A stretch of DNA of 64,000 bases. Source: Beroe ovata. Its lineage: Eukaryota; Ctenophora; Nuda; Beroida; Beroidae. The notes below the pieces were generated by a model, which worked only from the letters and a program-made list of their open reading frames with translations, had not been told where the DNA came from and did no database searches. The first letter of the stretch is position 1. Every line of letters begins with the position of its first letter. The stretch spans positions 1 through 64,000 of the forward strand of contig CAMPET010000172.1 of NCBI GenBank assembly GCA_946803715.1, in the 5' to 3' direction. Positions 32,801-45,007 of the stretch are shown one piece after another. The translations under genes and the position numbers were made by a program.

Positions 32801-35625
32801 ACCAACTGAGACAGGGTCAAAGTCGGAGGATGGTGGTGTCAGTGGCACCTATCGAGGGGTTTGGGTTGTATCCCGTGGTGTGTGAGCGAATCACCGGTAT
32901 CAGTATCGGGAGTGTGTGTAGGGTGGGGAAAATGCACGCCGGGTGTGATAGTTATATTGACGATGATCTCAAGCGGTTACGAACGGCGTGGAGTGAGCGA
33001 CTGATGAAGAGGCGTGAGATGTTGGGAGAGAAGTTGCACAGCATTATCGACAAGGCTGATAAGAGTAAGAGTGATAGTGATCTGCAGACACGACTAGTTG
33101 ATGAATGGGTCATGTTGGTGAATGAACGGAACGCAGTGTTGGTACCACAAGTAGACTCTGGTCTTCCTGGTGCTCCTTCATCAAAAGGAGTTCCCCCTGG
33201 AATGGAACAGCGCCCTGTGACTCTCTTCCTTGACAAGGATGCTGGGACCACTAGCTACATGAACCCCACCATGATACACAAAGACTCCATGATCGGAGCT
33301 AACCTTCTCCTGCCACTTGAAAACGAGACGTTTATGAAAGTTTTACAACTCGAACACCACGAATCTAAAGTCAGAGCATCGGCGTCCTGGGACAGTTCTA
33401 TCCACAATTCTCCCGATTTGAACTGTCAGACAGCCGCTCAGGACAGGATCTACATGATAGTGAAAGTGAGTGTTCTTCTAGGTTTTCCTGCTGGAGTGCA
33501 GGTTACCCTGAGGAAACGGATCTGCGTCCATGTGTACAAAAAGTTGAGCACGTTTGGCTCTCTGATAAGAAAGATAGGCGGTGGTAGGCCTGATCAGACT
33601 AACCGGACTGGTGTGATGTATGAGATAGTCCCTAGCATACCGAAAGTTGCAGGAGAGGACAACCAGAAGCAGATGGATACAGAGGACGAAGATGAGAATG
33701 TTTTAGAACAATACACTCAGGGGATATCCTCTGTTGAGAGCATCCTAGAATTGGAGAAGATGAGACAAGACATTGCTCTGAAAGAGTTGCTATCGACAAG
33801 TGGGAAATCATCACGGGCCAGATCTCTCAGTCAACTAGCTCTCAACAGATCCCTCACATCCAGTCGATCAGAGCTTCTATTCGAGTGTCGGACTAATCTG
33901 GCCTCATTCCACGACCCTCTCAATGTGAGCCAGCCAAGTCTGCTCTCCCGAGGGGGGTCCATGCCTGATGGACTGAACAACCTCATTCCCACGCTCCGCG
34001 ACAAATCCAGCCCGAAGCCAGACCCGGAAAAACGGCACTCGCACAGTATTTCGGAGCTTCTGGAGAACCACAATTCTCTGACGGAAGACCCCACTGAATT
34101 CGCACCAGCACACGTACTAGATGTCTCCAAATCTGCTGAGAATCTCTTCCTAGACGAAATAGTTCTGGAAGAACAGCATGTTAACGGTAATCATGATCTT
34201 GGAGATGGTCTTGAGGATACTCTGGAGTTTCAACCAAGTGACCTGAACACTCTTAGACCAGATCTGTACGAGGAACCAACGCCCCAGCCCATGGATAACG
34301 ATTCTGATCTCCTTAGTGCTGATGATAACGATATCGTTAATACTCCCGTGAATTTTGTCAGTACTGATAAGCTGGCTGCTCCTGAGTCACAAGACAAGCC
34401 GCTCAACACACCAAATCACAAGTACAGTGATAATATGAATACTAACTCTGCGCTCAACAATCATGATAAGTTCGGTGATAAAGATCTGACCAAAGTTCTA
34501 GAATGTTCTAACAATAAAGCAGAGGTTGTTGAGGAAACGCAAGAAAGGACAGAAGAAGTGGAGGATTCACTCATCGACAACGATACTTCGGTGAAAGAAG
34601 TAGATACTGTCGATAACGATTCTTCAGTTCAAGAAATCGATGCTTCAACGAATCTAAACATTTCTCGCCAAACTCAAAATGATACATCCATGAATGACAA
34701 CGACGTTTCTGTGAATGACAATGACACGTCGATTACCGAAAACAATATCCCCGACCAACCTGAAGTGATTGCCGAACCTGAACCCAACGTTGAAGAACCA
34801 GCCCCTAAACCCGAACCTGTCATGCCTGACATCTATGTTGGTGACTCTGTCATGATAACGCCGGGGTACAAAATGGGAACAGTCAAGTATGTGGGAGAGA
34901 CGAAGTTCGCAGAGGGAATTTGGATTGGAGTTGCCCTCGATGGACCACAAGGTAACCCTCCTTGACTTAATGTTATCTCATCTCGAAATCGCGAGACTCG
35001 AACGCATTTCACTTTTTTGTTGACATCACTATTGTTAAACTAGTGTTAACTATGACGAAGAAACGTTCCCAACGGTTACAACATGATTCACTGACACCAA
35101 TACGTCAGAACATATCTATGTGATGAATTGGGTCCAAGTCGTCACAAACTTTTGACACCATTGCTGATCTGTGCCATTTTGTGACAATAATACCGATCGT
35201 AAAATTGGAACAACTGTAACGCGCGGAGTAACTTAGCGAAGACTTAACTAGCGATTCCAAGCAGTTTCACGCGAGTTCGTGCGCGCGCATCTCACGCTTT
35301 ACTCATGTCAATTTTAACTAGATTTGGTATTTAAAATCAAATATTCACTAATCAGCAGTGCTCATCCCAAATTGACATCACAGGTAAGCACGATGGATCT
35401 GTTGGTGGTAACCGGTACTTCAAGTGCAAGGCAAAACACGGCAGTTTCGTCCGTCCAGATAAAGTGATCCGTGAAAATTCCGTGAACCAAGTTTCATCTC
35501 CTGCCAATTCACGGAGCCCAAGCTCATCCAGCGTGAACAGAGCATTCAGTCCGACAACGGAACGTAAAGCGACCAAATCGCGGACTTCTACAACATCAGT
35601 AAACGCCAGGCGCAAGCAAAGATGA
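29836..35625 (+). CDS. KIF13B: Kinesin-3, KIF13/Khc-73 type with CAP-Gly
   Basis: A plus-end-directed kinesin-3 motor that carries vesicle cargo along microtubules. Two coding exons (29836-34951 and 35384-35625) give 1785 residues, close to the known family length. Motor domain at about 1-355: P-loop GQTGSGKS (94-101), switch I NMNSESSRSH (204-213), switch II DLAGSE (243-248), neck start NNAVINED. FHA domain at about 470-546 (VGRCSAD, HCIIEVDNGWVF, YVNGK, GDRIVMG). Long central KIF13-type region, then an acidic Asp/Asn-rich low-complexity stretch at about 1540-1650. CAP-Gly at about 1668-1740, split by the only intron, with GKHDG where the signature is GKNDG, then VGGNRYFKC and HGSFVRPDKV. 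Ser/Arg-rich tail. Acceptor CATTTCAG at 29822 shows a 5' UTR intron. The uninterrupted 5.1 kb exon is unusual beside intron-rich neighbours. The CAP-Gly points to the KIF13B/Khc-73 form rather than KIF13A. Confidence 0.95.
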
Positions 35626-38192
35626 TGCCTCAGTACTGCTGTTGTCCCTTGATATATATATCTGTGTTGCGTGATTCGTTATCATGATTTCAGATCGGAA
35701 TGTAAATTGGCTGGAAAATATATTGGAGAAGTCTCGCGTGGTAAAATCGAGTGATATTTGTATACAGGGAAAATAATTTGATTGTGCAGTTATTTATAAC
35801 AGAAATTGCAGACTTTTTGAGTCGTATTAATGTCATCATTGTAGTTAAAATTGTAATGATATGAGTGTTGTAAATCGAATTAAACTTGAATTTTTTCCGG
35901 ATTTTTCGCTGTTTCAAATAGTTTAGGATATTTTTATTGTAAAAGTTTCATTTGGTATCAGATGACATTGCTGTTTCACTGTATCGAGGTTTTCCCTAGT
36001 AAAGAAGTATAAATCTGGTAACAAATGTGTGGGGGATGGGCACATTTAACTCTGACGATATTCCAGTTATACAGTCTTATCGACCATTCTTTTTGATTTA
36101 TGAAGTTTATTATTGTTTTTCTACAAAACTAATGCATTTCTCGTGCAATATTGATTAATAATACGGTCTGAGGAGATGGTTCATGGTTGTATTAAAGGGT
36201 TTTTAATTTTTACCGCGCGATCAGAATTTTTACGCCACATTTCGAGATTGTCGTCGGTACCGTAGGTCACAATTGTGTATCTAATTTATTTGCACATGGA
36301 ATATTTATCCTAGAATAGATGATTGCATGCATTTTGAGCCATTTTTGGGAATATGAATTCGTTTCTGGCACAAAAATTGCATGGTATCTTTCATTCTCGG
36401 ACCATATTGAAAAGAGCGATAATTCTATGACTGATACTGATTACTCTTTGGGTGTGAGGTGTTAAATTTTTGCTGCAAATTTCGATGAAGCTTTTTTTAG
36501 ATTCAAGATGTTTGAATCTGTTTATTTGTTTTAGTGAGAAATGCAGTGTTAAGTTTACAAAAGTGAATTACCGTGTTTCTTTTTGTTTCCAGTTATCATT
36601 AGTTTTCATTCATGTGTTTTCATCCCAATATTTTTAATGCGATTGTAGAGTTGAACTGACAGCGCTCATTGCTTTTAGCATGGCCGCCATGACGAAAGCA
36701 GCGGGGATAACGCAGCTGAGATGAAATCTGGTATTATTGAGCAGGAGAAGTGCACCAGTTCTCTTGAGGAGATAAGAGATATGGAAAGCACGTGAATTTC
36801 CGTGCGTCACAGAGGAACTCAGCGATGAAAAGGAGGTTGGTTTTATTGGAAAAATTTGCAAATTGTCCAACTTAATCCCCTACCAATTCCACGAAATGTG
36901 TGATGCCCGTTACTAGCTTAGAAATTGATACTCATAATATTGTCTCATCATGTTATTATTTGCAGTACGTGATTTTCATATTCAGTCCTTTCCCAGTCAT
37001 GAGTTGTGCGCTCAAGAACTCTATCAATTTTCAATGATGAATCCTGTTCTTTTTTGGAAAATTCTCTCAGCCACAACTGGCGTTTTATCTGCAAAAAATA
37101 AGCGTTGTTCCAGCTAAACTTAAAAGAGTTGACTCATCGTACGCGGTACAAACCAAAACTGAATAAAATCTGAAATGAAAATTCGACGAACTTCATCTAT
37201 ATTTGAACCAGAATGCGAAAAACAACACGTTAAATCATTATTGAATTATGGTGACATCAATGCTCTCGTCACATGCAATATGCATGAATCGGTGGGGTGT
37301 GAGCCGTGAGGTGTTATATGCAATATGCACTTGCAATAATGATAACATGGTTGACCTTCATCAAAAGTTCAGGAAAGGTTACATATTTACTTAAATTACA
37401 GACTTTTATTAATATTTAAGAACTCGAATACACCTGGAATTAAGATTTCCTTTCCGGGCCCGTAGAGTTTTGGGCCTCCGCAACCAGTTCCGGAATTGTA
37501 TACTCAGCATAATGCTGCAATGGTTGCAGCGAATGATCTTAGAAATTTCGACCAATCATCTTCTTTCTAGTTCCCGTTGTAGGTAGATTCCCAGCTGTCT
37601 CACCTTAAACCCAAATTTAATGTGTGTATGTGTTCTGTTGCACATACAACATGCTGGGAAAAGTATTTGCAAAAAACACATGTGACTGGTTTTTTCGATG
37701 GTGACGTTGCGTTGCGCGTAGCGCCAGCACGACGCAACATTCTCCCTATTGAGGAGATCTCTCGCGTTTTGTTTCAAATTCTACTTGATTGATTATTGTA
37801 AATAAGGTACAGTCATGATTCAAGTTAATTTGTTATTCGTCCAATTGTAAACAAAACTCATGTTCAATAGGATTAGGAACGGTTCTAAAATTAATCCAAG
37901 TCGAGGTACTTTTTCTAAAGAACATGCCTAGATTCGGATTTTATTACTGGTTTGCATATGCACAAATGTGTGCATAAACTGTACTATAACATCCTATTTA
38001 CTTTCCATTGTACTTTCACTTTCACTTGCACCCCGTGCACTATTGCGCCAAAGTACTTACTACTTACCCCACATGGTCAGACGATATAGCTCATTCTTTA
38101 TGTCATGATAATTATATATCTATCGAATTAGACAAAGTTGTTTTTAGAATTTTTGAAGACGTTAATGAAGAGGAGTGAGGTGGATATTCTCG
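35626..38192. other. KIF13 3' UTR and intergenic region before the zinc-finger gene
   Basis: Mostly AT-rich and noncoding. A coding-like segment at 36680-36793 (plus; HGRHDESSGDNAAEMKSGII then EEIRDMEST) has an acceptor (GCTTTTAG) and a possible donor, and may be an upstream or alternative exon of the zinc-finger gene. An acceptor TTTTTAG at 38148 probably begins the 5' UTR part of the exon at 38193. Confidence 0.4.
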
Positions 38193-40738
38193 ATGGAACG
38201 AGGGAGGGAAGTCAGTTACCCGGGGACACAGTCTGGATCATATACGCAGTACAATGAGCTTACTTCTGAGGTGGGAACTGATTTTTAGTGTCATCTTCCG
38301 TTAGATAACACCAATACCGAATACTTATAGTATTTGCTAATTGATCAGTATTCAATTTATTGATTGATCAGTATTCAAGGATGATTGAGGTTGATTAGTA
38401 CTTTCCCGTCGTACATGAACATCATAACATTAGCGGACTTACATAGATATAACTCAATTTATCATACCTTAACTTGGATCGCAGATTTTCCTCCCTCAGA
38501 TTCGAAAAGGAACAGCAAATAACTCTTCCCAAGAATCTGGGGATAAAACTCCCAAGAAAGACCAGCAAGTTAACAAACGATTCAGGTATGCTCGTGCATA
38601 TCGTGTTCACAATGCTTGCGCAATGCATGTACGCCCTGTCATACACATTCACTTTTCACCATTGCAATTGTGTTCCATGGATTTTGCTCTATACTTTGAT
38701 GTGGTTATTCAATTTTAAACGATCCCGTATCTATGGGGAATTTGTGGTTTTCGGATAGTGCGATTTGCATGTCGAATACTACGGTAGATTAATGAGAATC
38801 TGGCACCCCTCACGCGGTCATAGTCCAATCAAGAGTCCAATCTGTCAACTTTCTCTCAGTCCCCGGAGTGCAGCCCGGTTCTAGAAAAGTTTTTCAATCA
38901 CACATACACTCTTTGTTGTTGATAACGTGACCCTCCAGAATCTGTTCTGTTAATTTAATTTCTTATCAGTGGTTTTATCTCAGTTTTCCGGGAAATTCAT
39001 GATATATAACATGATTCGGGGAATTATCGTGGCAGCATAAATTATGCGTAATATTATGTTTTTTCCAAAATTATGCCTTTTTCATCCTCTTTCATGAGCG
39101 ATGTGTTAGGCCAAGACATTGTTTAGGATCTCAGAAAGTCAGACATTTTGATGCATCATCCTACGAAATTGACAGTCGAAACTGACGTTGAGTGTGAATC
39201 ACGTGCTTATGACGTGCACTGTATGTGACCACGTTAATAAAATACCCGGGTTAAATTAAACATATTTCTGTACGTGGGAGTACTGGAGGGTGTACGTGAG
39301 AATGCGGAACCAATCTCTCTCTCCCCTTCGTTCCAGGTGCCAGTTCAAAGAGTGTGAGAAGACGTTCAGCAAATCCGATCATCTCAAGACGCACATTCGG
39401 ACACACACGGGTGAACGACCGTATAAATGTGTGACGTGCCACCGAGGTTTCAGCGACCTGGCGAATCTGAAGAGACATAATAGGATACACACAGGCGATA
39501 AGCCGTTCAAGTGAGTTATCAAATGACTGGTGTACATGCGACTATGATGAGTGATCGTATTATGCGACTGATGATCGCGGGACTACTGCGGGAGTGATCG
39601 TTATTTCACCGTGCAGTGTTTGCGTGAAGAGGGCGTGAAATGTGAGTGAACTGATATCATTACAGGTGCGATTTCTGTTCCAAAACATTTGCCGTTTCGA
39701 GCAACCTAAAGCAACACAAACGAACACACACGGGTGATAGGCCGTACATATGTTCATTCTGTAAGAAGAGCTTCAGTCATGTGTCCTCCCGAAGGAAACA
39801 TCTCATGCAGCATGAACAAGACAGGAACTCGGTAAATAATGGTTCTTTTTACGCGGAGTGAAGATATGATTTCGCCCATATTGATTGCTTACTGAAACTC
39901 CGGTCCTATCCAGCAGAATACGACTGACAGCGTTCCTGACAGCGTTCTTGACAATTCAGTCGAGTTTGCAGATCAAGAGAAAAAGACGTTCGGACACGAA
40001 ACTAGCAGTTCTTTCCAAGACAAATCTGAGTCCGATGGTATGTTCATCCTGCCTGAGAGAATCGGAGACTGCCTCACTTCTCCCCATCTCTCGGGCAAGG
40101 GAGCATCTTCCCCCTGCCATCAGAATCGTGACGAGTTTCCCACTGTTTACAGCATGTCAGCATGCATGCACACCGTCTCCAGCCCACCGTACGTCACGCC
40201 CACCACTGTCTATAAGTATAATAGCCCCACTCCGTACACGAAGTCTGGCGGTTATCCAACAGATCCGCTGGTCCCTGTAGCATCTTGCAGCACTGGACCC
40301 CAGCAGCCTGCAGAATACTCTCGATCCTATGAATGTTTCTCGGGTACATCGCCTCCGCCATTCCAATCTGATAGCGCGAATAGCTACCCTCGACAGATGC
40401 CAGGTGGCAGCAAATTCTCACGACTGGTTCCTGATTCAAGGGATCCGCACTTTGTTGTTCCTATCAGTGTCAAAGAGACGTTCTCACACAAATCAATTGT
40501 GACAAATACAATGACTCATGACGAGCCGTTCATCAGAGCTAAGGAAGCACACGCGGACGATTTTGGGGTAGAAACTTGTTCATTCGGAGAGCCGCCTCTC
40601 CCCGATGTGAAGCTCTCTGCTACCCATGAAGCACTCGCCTCCGATCTACACAACCAAGGTGGCAGAGTGAGGCCATATCTCATTGATCCGGAATTAAAGA
40701 ATGACTGGTCTTTTTCTACTTTTCTAAGGTACCAGTGA
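38193..40738 (+). CDS. C2H2 transcription factor with four zinc fingers
   Basis: Five exons close in phase to 447 residues: 38193-38270 (start [13 protein letters not shown]), 38485-38585, 39337-39510, 39666-39831 and 39914-40738. Four consecutive fingers: Cys61/Cys66/His79/His83 (with a C-x4-C turn), Cys91/Cys94/His107/His111, Cys119/Cys122/His135/His139 and Cys147/Cys150/His163/His167, joined by TGERPYK/TGDKPFK/TGDRPYI linkers, so specific DNA binding is expected. The first finger's wider Cys spacing and the [12 protein letters not shown] last finger recall ZIC/GLI-like factors, but I cannot assign an orthologue. The 275-residue last exon is Ser/Pro/Tyr-rich and disordered-looking, a plausible activation or repression region. 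A possible donor (CTAAG|GTACCA) lies just before the stop, so a further exon is not excluded. Confidence 0.82.
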
Positions 40739-41559
40739 TTTACTGAAGATTTTTCTATTGACTCTTTCGGGACCGGATCATATCGGGTTTGCCGTTGTCT
40801 GGCGATGTTAGACCGCTGATGCCAGACCGCTGATGCCAGACTTATTCTCTGTCTGAGAATAAGTTTGCGCCGCGCGCGCGCAATACGAAATTCTAGACAG
40901 GGTCAATCATCGATCGACAAGTTTGCCGGAGAGCTGAGGGTAGAGGTGTCGTGGCATATTACATATTATTATAGTGCAGTGTTGGGTCACTCCTGACTGA
41001 GACTGAGAGTGGGAATTTCTCAGCTCACTCAGACATCTCACTCTGAAGTTCTGGACAGTTAACTTTTGCTTGAAATTGTTTCAATTTACTCCACAGCACA
41101 AACAATCCTTATAGTTAAAGTTATTACATATTACCGTTACATTAATGATATATTTGACCTACTGCATCAGTAGAAATTGTTATGATGTAGGATCCTGATT
41201 CCTGATTTATAAACCCGCAATCCTATCTATTCTCACTTCATGTAATAGTTATTATCCGATTCCATATTGCCTGTCAGCGTCTACGTGCTATGAAAGGCCC
41301 GGCTCGCGTTGCAGTGTGTCAGAGGGCCAACAGCCTAGCATCGCCGGGCAAATTCCACGCTTATTTTATCACTTATGTTCAAATTGAAATACAAAGTAGT
41401 GCACTATTTGAACATACAATAAGCGTGTTGAGCGTATCATCAATCATGATCTGATACAACATACAAGTTCAAGCAAGCTTGTTGAAGCTAAGCTCATCTT
41501 ATTCTTATGTGGTCATTGGCATTACGCCATTACGTTGCTTGTAACATTTTATTTGACCT

Positions 41560-41900
41560 CTGTTTCTGGCGCGCGCGCGCCTTCATTATAAAGGCCGGAA
41601 TGCGCGCAATGCGCAAGCGAGAAACGGAGGTCAGATATAAAATCTGACAAGGCCAAAGACGCGGGCGTTGCTGATGCAAGCCGCGTGGTCAAAATGAAAA
41701 CAAGATTCTCTTGATCTAGCCGAATCGGCATCTGTCGACTGTTTATGTTTCTCCTTTGCGCGCCCCTCGAACATCGAAGGCTGATGAAAACGCACTCGCG
41801 CCGCTGCGTGTGATCTGAGACGCGACGCGCAGCTGCAGCATGTGCGCGGAGCATATTTAAATCACGCAGCGCGGTAACAGACAACATGAATACCCGGCGC
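41560..41900. promoter_or_regulatory. CpG-rich island, promoter-like
   Basis: Dense GCGC motifs (GGCGCGCGCGCGCC at about 41569, AATGCGCGCAATGCGCAAGC at about 41599, several CGCG further right) within AT-rich DNA. The alternating GCGC pattern resembles NRF1-type sites. It lies between the zinc-finger gene and YTHDF. Confidence 0.35.
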
Positions 41901-42018
41901 GGTAACCGCGCTCAAGATAAAATGTATTATAGATATTAGCTGGCAAAAATTGAAGAATAGAATTAAATATGGGAAAACTTGAAACGAATAAACACCATTT
42001 TGACAGTTGCAAAAGTTG

Positions 42019-42102
42019 AAGGATTTTACCCTACCGTCGGTGCGCGCAATTTTCATTCCGCCCGAAATAAAATCCCGCCAGCAAGGGTAGGGTGAAATCC
42101 TT
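42019..42102. repeat. Hairpin with 17-base arms around a GCGC core
   Basis: AAGGATTTTACCCTACC at 42019-42035 pairs with 42086-42102 with one mismatch. The loop contains GGTGCGCGCAA and CCCGCC. Confidence 0.6.
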
Positions 42103-42476
42103 AAATTGCAAAAGTCATAAATGATATTTCAACTTTGTCTTGATGTCAACATACTGACAAATATTTCAACATTGGATTCTAATAATAATGATAATTTAAA
42201 TTTTTATATTATAGTGGCACATCAACTTAAATTAATGTACAGCTGTGCCACGAAAACAAGTGCACCTTGCATTCTAAATAAATTGAAATAAAATAGGATC
42301 CCGAAATACAAACAGTTGCAGTAGTCTTGCCTGCAGGTTATGATACTATTTACAACAAGTTCATCTGATCATTTGTGAAGATGAATTGATCTTTGACAAC
42401 ATTCCTGATTAGATCAGATATTAATCATTGCACATGACCTTGTCTGATTTGCAGTATCTCTCATTGAATTGATTTT

Positions 42477-43300
42477 TAGTCCTCTATTGAGATGGACATG
42501 TTTTGGTTCTCTTCCTGCAGCATCTTCATTTTTTCCACCAGGTTCCTGTGAGTTTTTTCCTCCAATCTACAGTCAGCACCCAAGAAAACATGGGCTTCCT
42601 TTAAGCATTTGTTCTCAAGAGAGGACTCGTGCTGCCTCCTTGAAAAAGTAGAGATGCACAGGTCTCACAGTCAAAGGGTTTCGCAGTCAAAGGGTCACCC
42701 AGAATTGTATCTCTAAAATAACGCTCACTTTTTAATAAAGTTCGAGCACTTTGCAAAACTTTGTCTTTGACACTCTTGCATATATATCTCTAAAAAATGA
42801 AATTTTAGCCTTCAGATCCACACTTGTTTTACAGGGTTCACCTTTGGTGACCCTCCTGTTCCATGTGGCACTTCTCTAGATCAAGTTTGAGTTAAGTGAA
42901 CCTCCTGTTCCACAAACTCTTTGATTCATGCATGGATTAGAAAGGGTCAGAGTATATCTTTCAGAGATGAAATTCCGGGTGACCCTTCTGATCCACCTTA
43001 GACAGTCCCCTCCTTTGTAACTGCAATCCTTAGCAAATGCCGAGTAGATACCCTCACAGAGAATGTCACACTCCTTCAGTAGACCCACTAACTTGCACTT
43101 GTCCTCCTCTTTATCTTTCTCCTCCACAGACCATGACACTGTGAGAGCAATCCTTCTCTGTCCTTTCCTGATGTGACAGCCTCCTTGATGATTTAGGGAT
43201 TGATCTCCATGGTCTTGACAAACTTGCCAACAGTGTCAGCTCAGCTCTACTTCTTATCTTAAGCAGTCTTCTGCATCTCCTTTACTAGTCATCTCCTTAT
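42477..43300 (-). pseudogene. Decayed coding-like region, family unknown
   Basis: Minus-strand stretches read like charged, partly coiled-coil protein but lack a consistent exon chain. One around 42650-42477 has AHVFLGADCRLEEKTHRNLV then KMKMLQEENQNM before a stop. Another at about 43139-42930 has WSVEEKDKEEDKCKLVGLLK then ECDILCEGIY. A third near 43300 is broken by stops. It could be a fragmented gene, a transposon relic, or exons of a gene I cannot assemble. Confidence 0.3.
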
Positions 43301-43430
43301 CTTTCTTTCACATGTTTCTGTCCTTCAATGCTAGAACATCCCTCTGCAACCAGTTTGCAACTTAGTGGGGGCCTTGTTAACAGTTTAGAAGATTGACTAA
43401 GTGCTTTCCCACAGCAGAACGTAGAAGCCC

Positions 43431-44213
43431 CTTTTTCTTTGCAAATGATAGAATGATAAAATGAACTAACAAATGAGGAATAAAACAAAAAGTTCTTTGA
43501 ACTGAATTATTTTATTATAGACCAGTCACCACCAGTCACTAACTGAATCATATCTTAATAGCAGGTGTTTTAAACGTCAGACCTTGTCCTTTTAACTTGA
43601 GTTAGCTCCATCCTTATTCAACCCCCCATCATTGTATTAACAGATCTTGCTAGTCTACTGAATTTTGGATATTAGCAGTCTGCTTTTGCACCTTTAAGGG
43701 GTAATAAAGATCCAGACTGCTGCTGTATCACCTTGCATATGGGGTTCTGTTCAGTTCTCTGAAAGAAAGTTGGTGCTAAATCGAGATTTAAAGGCTCAAA
43801 AGGGGGGATCCTGAGATCCTTCAAACCATCAGATAATAGATATGCCCTTGTGTCCCTGTGTAGCCCTACCCAATTATAATATGATTGTAATAAGTAATCA
43901 CTGTTGTCAAGTAAATAAGTTTTGAATATCGACAGAGGATGCAATGTTTATTTTGAAATTGATTTCAGGTTTCTTTAGTTGCTACCTTTCCTTTCATGGT
44001 GATTGTGTAACTTCCATTTGATAGCTTTAATTAATGTCTAATGATAGGACCAGTTTTTGTGTTTCAATTTTCTTTCGACAAGCACAGGACAGTTTTTGGG
44101 CTATTATTTTTTATCAACTATTTTGATTGATGAGGTATAGCAATCTTTAAGTAGGGAAATAATGGCTGATGCATAATATATTCATTAACTCATATCTTTA
44201 GGTTTATGGCAAT
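43431..44213. repeat. 783-bp tandem duplication, left copy
   Basis: Bases 43431-44213 recur at 44215-44997 with about three substitutions seen (near 43931, 43951 and 43957 in this copy). The copies are separated by a single N at 44214. Most likely two allelic or overlapping contig ends joined without merging. Both copies contain the same 90-codon minus-strand ORF (43672-43944 here). Confidence 0.9.
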
Positions 44214-44214
44214 N

Positions 44215-44997
44215 CTTTTTCTTTGCAAATGATAGAATGATAAAATGAACTAACAAATGAGGAATAAAACAAAAAGTTCTTTGAACTGAATTATTTTATT
44301 ATAGACCAGTCACCACCAGTCACTAACTGAATCATATCTTAATAGCAGGTGTTTTAAACGTCAGACCTTGTCCTTTTAACTTGAGTTAGCTCCATCCTTA
44401 TTCAACCCCCCATCATTGTATTAACAGATCTTGCTAGTCTACTGAATTTTGGATATTAGCAGTCTGCTTTTGCACCTTTAAGGGGTAATAAAGATCCAGA
44501 CTGCTGCTGTATCACCTTGCATATGGGGTTCTGTTCAGTTCTCTGAAAGAAAGTTGGTGCTAAATCGAGATTTAAAGGCTCAAAAGGGGGGATCCTGAGA
44601 TCCTTCAAACCATCAGATAATAGATATGCCCTTGTGTCCCTGTGTAGCCCTACCCAATTATAATATGATTGTAATAAGTAATCACTGTTGTCAAGTAAAT
44701 AAGTTTTGAATATCAACAGAGGATGCAATGTTTACTTTGAGATTGATTTCAGGTTTCTTTAGTTGCTACCTTTCCTTTCATGGTGATTGTGTAACTTCCA
44801 TTTGATAGCTTTAATTAATGTCTAATGATAGGACCAGTTTTTGTGTTTCAATTTTCTTTCGACAAGCACAGGACAGTTTTTGGGCTATTATTTTTTATCA
44901 ACTATTTTGATTGATGAGGTATAGCAATCTTTAAGTAGGGAAATAATGGCTGATGCATAATATATTCATTAACTCATATCTTTAGGTTTATGGCAAT
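44215..44997. repeat. 783-bp tandem duplication, right copy
   Basis: Right copy of 43431-44213. It ends exactly before the putative first YTHDF exon segment at 44998. Confidence 0.9.
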
Positions 44998-45007
44998 TTG
45001 ACAGTCT

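Larger units (their letters stand above)
40739..45007. other. Gene-poor region between the zinc-finger gene and YTHDF
   Basis: Contains a CpG-rich island (about 41560-41900), a hairpin (42019-42102), a decayed minus-strand coding region (42477-43300) and a tandem duplication around a single N (43431-44997). The YTHDF promoter may be the CpG-rich island, but no transcript evidence exists here. Confidence 0.5.

Noticed and set aside
30295-35615. Many minus-strand ORFs under the KIF13 exon
   Set aside because: Shadow frames of a long coding exon; none shows a protein family.
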